From the NCBI RefSeq assembly GCF_016680995.1, contig NZ_JAEQMG010000018.1:1-20971 (forward strand): a DNA stretch of 20,971 nucleotides. The letters are read 5' to 3'. Below, piece after piece: positions 17,701-20,971 of the stretch. Numbering within the stretch: the first letter of the stretch is position 1; each line of letters begins with the position of its first letter. The position numbers were made by a program, and so were the translations under genes. The DNA comes from Ruminococcus difficilis. GTDB taxonomy: Bacteria; Bacillota_A; Clostridia; Oscillospirales; Acutalibacteraceae. Under the pieces are notes generated by a model. It made no database searches. It had not been told where the DNA came from and saw only the letters and a program-made list of their open reading frames with translations.

Positions 17701-18980
17701 GCGCCTGAGAGTGATGTGCCGTAAAGGTGGAATTTTACGCCCTCGTTGAAATTATCCTCAGAGGTCTTTACGACCTGAAGTTCACCACGCTTCAGAATAT
17801 TGCTGAATTTAACAGTTGCGGTTTTGCCGCTTTCGACCTTAACGGTCTGCGCCTTCTGATCCTCGTATCTTTCCTCGGTAACCTCGGTTACGGTGTATGT
17901 TCCTACCTTGAGGTCATCAATCTGAAATTCGCCCTTTGCGTTGGTGGTAACGGTCTTGCTGTAATTGTCAGCGCCCGTGACCTTAAACTTGATACCTTCG
18001 ATCTTTCCGTCGTCGGAGGTCTTGACGATTTTGAGTGAGCCTGCCGAGGTCTTAACAGCGAAATACGCCGTCTTGGTTTCTGTGTCGGACTGAACGCCTG
18101 TTACAACGTCCTGCTTTGTAGAGCTGCCGCAAGCGACAAGGGTAGTCGTTACCTTCGGCATATTCTTGGTTGCGCTGAATACAAGCTCATCAGGAATTGC
18201 CTTCGTCGATGTCAGTGTAATGCTGTTACCCGAAACAGAAACAGATACGTCGCCTGTTTTCTTGAAGGTGTAATCGGACAAGATTTTGTTGCTGTCAGTC
18301 AGCGTAAGGCTGTACTTACCGTCGCTGTATTTCAGCTCCTTAACGTTGCTCTTTGCTTTTGCCTGTGTATCGTAGGAAAAACTCGGAATCACGTTATAGC
18401 TGTTGAGCTTGGCAATAATCTTGTTGTAGTTGGTCTTTACGTTCGGATTGTGGTCGCCTGCGGTGATACCGTCAATAAACTTGGAATTGCTGAGCTTGAA
18501 CGTAGAAGCGTCACGACAGCCTGTGCAGAATTCCCATACAACCAACTGTGTAGCGATCCACTTCTGACCGTCTGTTCCGACAAGACCGGAGCTGTTTCCT
18601 GACTTTCCGAAAAGAAGGGCAAGATTAATAGCTTTCTTCTGAGCCTTGCTGAGTGCGTTCCACGCAGCCGAAGCATCTGTTGTCAGGGTGTTGCCTGAAT
18701 AGAGCGAGTGTCCCGGCTCCAAACAGTAAGCGTCCTTGCCGTCTGCATAGATTCGGCAGAGTTCCTCGCCGACAGTTCCGACGGTGTAGCCGCCGTGTTC
18801 TGTGTACTTCACGAATGTGATGATGTTATCGCCTGTGTCATAGCAGTAGTCAAAGGTGATGGTCACCTCTTTGCCTGCGGCATTGGCGGGGATGATTAAG
18901 ATTGAGGAAACGACAGCGATAACGGCTAAAAGAATTGCCGTAATACGCTTGGCGTTCCTCTTGTTGAATACTTTTGTCAT
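14781..18980 (-). CDS. Thioester-domain SpaA-repeat surface adhesin, sortase-anchored
   Basis: This 1399-residue cell-wall protein starts with a signal peptide (residues 1 to about 35; basic N-terminus, hydrophobic core, ANA-A cleavage region). A thioester domain follows at about 36-190. YCLEPG supplies the presumed Cys86 and ATQLVVWEF the presumed Gln145; in the family these form an internal Cys-Gln thioester that attaches covalently to host surfaces. A linker region precedes about ten SpaA/prealbumin-like beta modules, each opening with a GxLxIVKT-like strand and ending in a YxVxE strand, likely stiffened by isopeptide bonds. The C-terminus has VPQTG at 1356-1360, a membrane span and an RKRKKH tail, which is a sortase signal of VPQTG type. 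No sortase gene is in the window. The start ATG has GGAGG 7 nt upstream. The stop overlaps the next small gene (TAATG). Host target is unknown. Confidence 0.95.
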   Translation of the reverse strand: MTKVFNKRNAKRITAILLAVIAVVSSILIIPANAAGKEVTITFDYCYDTGDNIITFVKYTEHGGYTVGTVGEELCRIYADGKDAYCLEPGHSLYSGNTLTTDASAAWNALSKAQKKAINLALLFGKSGNSSGLVGTDGQKWIATQLVVWEFCTGCRDASTFKLSNSKFIDGITAGDHNPNVKTNYNKIIAKLNSYNVIPSFSYDTQAKAKSNVKELKYSDGKYSLTLTDSNKILSDYTFKKTGDVSVSVSGNSITLTSTKAIPDELVFSATKNMPKVTTTLVACGSSTKQDVVTGVQSDTETKTAYFAVKTSAGSLKIVKTSDDGKIEGIKFKVTGADNYSKTVTTNAKGEFQIDDLKVGTYTVTEVTEERYEDQKAQTVKVESGKTATVKFSNILKRGELQVVKTSEDNFNEGVKFHLYGTSLSGAKVDEYATTDKNGVANFKNILVSGDKPYTLEEVDTAIRYVVPESQTAPVVWDKATKREFTNVLKKFTVTVEKTDAETKKAQGDATLAGAKYGIYDGDKLIDTYTTDKDGKFTTKEYVCGDNWTIREIEPSEGYLLNETVYNVGAEAKNYTVEHNPVSVGVTEQIIKGEIEIVKHTDQGQTKIETPEEGATFQLFLKSAGSFDKAKDSERDTLICDEKGYAKSKKLPYGTYTVHQTYGWEGRHYVDDFDVFVCDNSKPYSFIINNDIFESYLKVVKVDAESGRTIPYEGAGFQIYAPDNTLITMSVPYPSNLTIDTFYTNSEGYLITPEMLVYDKGYKLVEVQAPHGYVLDSTPITFDITEENSTEEGSIVLTKVKKPNYAQKGKITIAKEGEVFYGVNVSGGADDEGNEIPTIYQPVYETAGLKGATYEIRAAEDIITPDGTVRNHKGDLVDTVTTGNDGFAKSKALYLGKYEIKEIHAPYGMVLSDEIHNVELAYADQTVEITETSTSFYNERQKVNVNLEKWLETNEPFDIGTNEEIKNISFGLFATEELVSASGTTIPADGLIEIITLDENDNGFVGTDLPFGSYYVKELATDEHYILTDTKFPVVFEYEGENTKTVDLTVNDGEPITNELIYGTVSGKKIDENGEALGGAVIGLFKSADAEFTAENATLTTESAEDGSFTFGEDTIPYGTWYVREIEQPTGFVLNDTVYPVTIGKDGDVVEIEIVNEHIRGNVKTTKVDADYPDNKLTGAVFEIYSDTNADGKLDKDDKLLGEIKETDTGIYEMDDLVYGHYLVKEKKAPDGFVLDENTYPVFIETDGKTYDVENDAGKGFLNEAMKGSLKIVKTSSDNKVEGISFRVTGENGYDKTFKTDKNGEILIEGLRIGKYVVSEVNNDASAGYILPDDEVVEIEYGKTASVKMHNEKIHVPQTGDDSAPGSLWLMIGGISAAGIAACVTALVRKRKKHNKEAA

Positions 18981-19176
18981 TGGTTTACCTCCATAATTTT
19001 TTGAATTGAAATTGTGTGTTTGATTGACTTGCCTGCCCTATTAGAGAAAGATATATGATTAAGAGATAGAGTTATAATAAGAGATAGTATTATATCTTTC
19101 TTTTCGGATAGTACAGGTAGTCTTAGGGGTTAGAGTGTGAGGAAGGGGGAAGTCAAAAAAATATGTTTTGCATTTC
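18981..19176 (-). promoter_or_regulatory. AT-rich intergenic region; probable adhesin promoter/leader
   Basis: This is the only sizeable gap without a gene. On the minus strand it holds a TATAAT hexamer at 19094-19089 with only a weak -35 (CCTGTA) 17 nt upstream, and a TTGACT hexamer just after the parB stop (about 19154-19149) that lacks a good -10. It also holds the nested repeats listed separately. The adhesin ribosome site GGAGG lies 7 nt before the ATG at 18980. No convincing terminator for parB is seen; the T-run after the parB stop has only a 5-bp AT stem. The promoter assignment is inference. Confidence 0.5.
19046..19100. repeat. Nested inverted and direct repeats in the adhesin leader
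   Basis: GAAAGATATA at 19046-19055 is perfectly inverted as TATATCTTTC at 19091-19100. Between the arms lie two exact copies of TAAGAGATAG (19060-19069 and 19078-19087), spaced 18 bp centre to centre. The right arm overlaps the candidate -10 hexamer (19094-19089), so a protein binding these repeats could control adhesin transcription. This is a candidate operator. The direct repeats are not quite two helical turns apart. Confidence 0.55.
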
Positions 19177-20121
19177 CTACCTGCTGTCACGCTCTGAACG
19201 GTGGCGCAGATACTTGGCGTAGTGCTCCAGAGCCTTGCACACATAGTCCTCCGTGTCCTTCAACTGAACATTCTTCGGGATCAGGCTTCGTACTCTGTCA
19301 CCACGCAGCACAATGCGCTCACGCTGGTTGGGTTTTTCTTCCGACATAATCGCTTCAACAGCTTCCGCCGTCAGTTTGCCGCTTTCAAACATTTTCCTCA
19401 TTCGGATTGTCTGGTCGTGCGACGGTGTGCAGTCGTTAATGTCAATCTGCTCTACAACGTCACGCTGACTATCCTCGTCAAGATAGGACAACTCAACGGC
19501 AGGACGCATTTTGATTCTGCCCTCGTCCACATACTCTAAAAGTTCGGGAACAAGGTTAGTTAAGCGGATATATCGTCTTATTTGGTCTTTGCTTTCTCCA
19601 ACCTGTTCGCTGAGTTCTACATCAGAACGTCCGCCACCTAACTTAGTCGCCACTGGCGACGAAGTTAAATCTGTTCGTTTTCCTTGCCTGTTCATAGCTT
19701 CTAACCTCATTTTGTAAGCAAAGGCTTTCTCGCTGGGAAGGATTGTTGTACGCTGAAAATTGCTCTCAACCATATATACAACTGCTTCGTCACGGGTTAA
19801 GTCCTTAATCTCACTTCTGAGGGTGGAAAGCCCGGCAAGCTCACAAGCTCGCTTTCTGCGGTGTCCGCTGACAACCTCATATCGTCCGTCCTCTTTCTGA
19901 CGGAGAACGGCAGGCGTTAAAACGCCGTTTGTCTTGATACTCTCGACAAGCTGAACCATATCCTCATCATCTCTGACGTGGAAAGGGTGATCGGGAAAGT
20001 CATCAATCAAGTCAAGCGGAATATCTCTGATTTTTTCGAGCCTTGCGTCATCCCGTTCATCCTGTGTGGAGAAAAGGTCATCGAGCGTCGGCAGAGCGAA
20101 GTCGCTCTTTCTGTCTGCCAC
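19177..20121 (-). CDS. parB: ParB/Noc-family partition protein
   Basis: The 314-residue product is a ParB-type CTP-dependent DNA clamp, the partner of the adjacent ParA. The ParB/sulfiredoxin-like nucleotide domain spans about residues 30-125 and contains the characteristic box GHRRKRACELAG (86-97) followed by ESNFQRTTILPSEKAFAY (119-136). A helix-turn-helix follows at about 166-190 (SDVELSEQVGESKDQIRRYI). The C-terminus is short and charged. The start is a GTG at 20121 with AAAGGAGG about 10 nt upstream, lying inside the 3' end of parA. No canonical parS site (TGTTTCACGTGAAACA-like) was seen in this window, so its binding site is unknown; the repeats at 19046-19100 or 20929-20953 are possible candidates. 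The ribosome site and 44-nt overlap place it in one operon with parA. Confidence 0.95.
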   Translation of the reverse strand: MADRKSDFALPTLDDLFSTQDERDDARLEKIRDIPLDLIDDFPDHPFHVRDDEDMVQLVESIKTNGVLTPAVLRQKEDGRYEVVSGHRRKRACELAGLSTLRSEIKDLTRDEAVVYMVESNFQRTTILPSEKAFAYKMRLEAMNRQGKRTDLTSSPVATKLGGGRSDVELSEQVGESKDQIRRYIRLTNLVPELLEYVDEGRIKMRPAVELSYLDEDSQRDVVEQIDINDCTPSHDQTIRMRKMFESGKLTAEAVEAIMSEEKPNQRERIVLRGDRVRSLIPKNVQLKDTEDYVCKALEHYAKYLRHRSERDSR

Positions 20122-20902
20122 CTGACAACACCTCCTTTGTGAAATCAGCGTATGCCTGTGCTACCTTGCTGTTAGGCTCGTAGGCGTAAATACTTTTGCC
20201 TTTGGAAGTTACCTCGGCGGCTTTGACCGCTATCGGGATTTTTGCTTTGTAGATTTTAACAACGCTTCCAAAGTTGTTCCGTATTGCGTCCACAGTGCTT
20301 TTAGCAAGGTTTGTCCTGTTATCGACGAGCGTCAGCAAAATGCCGTCAATCGCCAAATTAGGATTTGTATGTGCCTTTACCTTTGAAACAGTCCGAAGAA
20401 GCTGTGTCATAGCCCTTGCAGGCAAATACTGAGCCTGAACAGGGATAATCACGCTGTCTGCCGCCGTCAAAGCGTTCAAGGTCAACATACCGAGTGATGG
20501 TCTGCAATCAATCAGGATGTAGTCGTAATTTGACTTAACCATATTAAGATAACTCTTTAAGATGTTCTCACGGCTCATAGCCGTCACAAGGTACATCTCC
20601 AAGCCCTCCAAATCCGTGTTGGACGGAATAAGGTCAACTCCTTCGTTATGATGGAGTATGCCGCTTTCGGGGTTGGTTTCGTTATCTCTGATAATCTCGT
20701 GCATTTTCGTAGCGAGGGTAACGGGTATCTCGTCAACACGCTGCCAGCCTAAACAGGTCGTCAAATCGCCCTGCGGATCAGAGTCAACAACGAGTACACG
20801 TTTACCTTTATTCGCCAAGCCTATGCCCAAGTTCATTGTGGTAGTCGTTTTTCCGACGCCGCCCTTCTGATTGCATATAGCAATAGTTTTGCAGTTTGGC
20901 AT
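20078..20902 (-). CDS. parA: ParA-family partition ATPase (Soj/MinD-like)
   Basis: The 274-residue product is a ParA-type deviant Walker ATPase. ParA proteins bind ATP and DNA non-specifically and, with ParB, segregate or stabilise the element. The Walker A motif KGGVGKTT lies at residues 13-20, the A' motif VVDSDPQGD at about 38-46, and Walker B ILIDCRPSLG at about 129-138 (the family more often has DCPPS). The start chosen is the ATG at 20902, because AGGAGG lies 7 nt upstream. An in-frame TTG 18 nt further up would place the ribosome site inside the gene. The last 44 nt overlap the start of parB, which argues for coupled translation. The length is normal for a small plasmid/ICE ParA without an N-terminal HTH, so autoregulation would need another factor. 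Family is certain; whether the role is segregation or another element function is inferred from family. Confidence 0.97.
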   Translation of the reverse strand: MPNCKTIAICNQKGGVGKTTTTMNLGIGLANKGKRVLVVDSDPQGDLTTCLGWQRVDEIPVTLATKMHEIIRDNETNPESGILHHNEGVDLIPSNTDLEGLEMYLVTAMSRENILKSYLNMVKSNYDYILIDCRPSLGMLTLNALTAADSVIIPVQAQYLPARAMTQLLRTVSKVKAHTNPNLAIDGILLTLVDNRTNLAKSTVDAIRNNFGSVVKIYKAKIPIAVKAAEVTSKGKSIYAYEPNSKVAQAYADFTKEVLSGGRQKERLRSADAR

Positions 20903-20928
20903 TCGTTTTCCTCCTTTCAAATAGTTTT

Positions 20929-20953
20929 ATAGCTGTCCTGCAAAAACAGCTAT
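20929..20953. promoter_or_regulatory. 8-bp inverted repeat upstream of parA
   Basis: ATAGCTGT at 20929-20936 is the perfect inverse of ACAGCTAT at 20946-20953, separated by 9 nt. It lies about 27 nt upstream of the parA start and just before its ribosome site. It could be an operator for the par operon, a ParB-type site, or an RNA hairpin in the leader. The loop contains a short T-run on the minus strand but the stem is only moderately GC-rich, so terminator function is unlikely. The function is not established. Confidence 0.45.
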
Positions 20954-20971
20954 GTAACTTTTCCGCTTATT

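Noticed and set aside
19137..19160. TTGACT box after parB as the main adhesin promoter
   Set aside because: No acceptable -10 hexamer occurs 16-18 nt downstream; kept only as a weak alternative to the TATAAT at 19094.

Overview
The window is a dense, single-strand (all minus) block of conjugative-element backbone, read here from high to low coordinates. The gene set is a ParA/ParB pair, a thioester/SpaA surface adhesin, several small element-specific proteins, a giant methyltransferase-helicase, a DUF3848-like protein and a DUF3991/Toprim protein. From established knowledge, this set resembles Tn1549/CTn-like integrative conjugative elements of gut Clostridia (Ruminococcus/Oscillospiraceae/Lachnospiraceae type). 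Strong AGGAGG ribosome sites, moderate GC content and a VPQTG-type sortase signal fit a Gram-positive Firmicute. No integrase, relaxase, tRNA, rRNA or CRISPR array is visible, so the element's ends lie outside the window.

Layout. (1) 20902 to 19177: parA and parB, overlapping by 44 nt, with an inverted repeat just upstream of parA. (2) 19176 to 18981: the only substantial intergenic gap, AT-rich, holding nested inverted and direct repeats and a TATAAT box. It probably carries the adhesin promoter. (3) 18980 to 14692: a 1399-residue secreted adhesin (signal peptide, thioester domain, about ten SpaA-type modules, VPQTG anchor). It is followed, with a stop/start overlap, by a previously uncalled 29-residue single-span membrane protein and then a GC-rich hairpin that looks like a terminator or attenuator. 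(4) 14637 to 12582: four small to medium genes of unknown function, overlapping or nearly so. (5) 12566 to 901: one giant gene for a 2968-residue protein, split by a 2759-nt group II intron (6046 to 3288) that carries its own reverse transcriptase/maturase. (6) 884 to 1: a DUF3848-like gene and the N-terminal part of a DUF3991/Toprim gene that runs off the window.

The most notable observations are as follows. The group II intron sits exactly inside the Walker A (GK|T) codon of the SNF2-type helicase, so both splice sites can be placed to the base because splicing restores GKTFEM. A second gene, a TnpV-family protein with its own ribosome site, is encoded in a different frame inside the disordered linker of the giant protein (11743 to 11390). 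The giant protein also contains a MutS domain I-like segment that keeps the Phe-X-Glu mismatch-recognition motif, alongside an ArdC-like N-terminus, an N6-adenine methyltransferase and the helicase.

How the genes may work together (inference): ParA/ParB maintain the element, the adhesin helps cell contact or colonisation, and the giant multi-domain protein plus the Toprim protein act on incoming or excised element DNA (protection, remodelling, replication). Helicase output depends on intron splicing.
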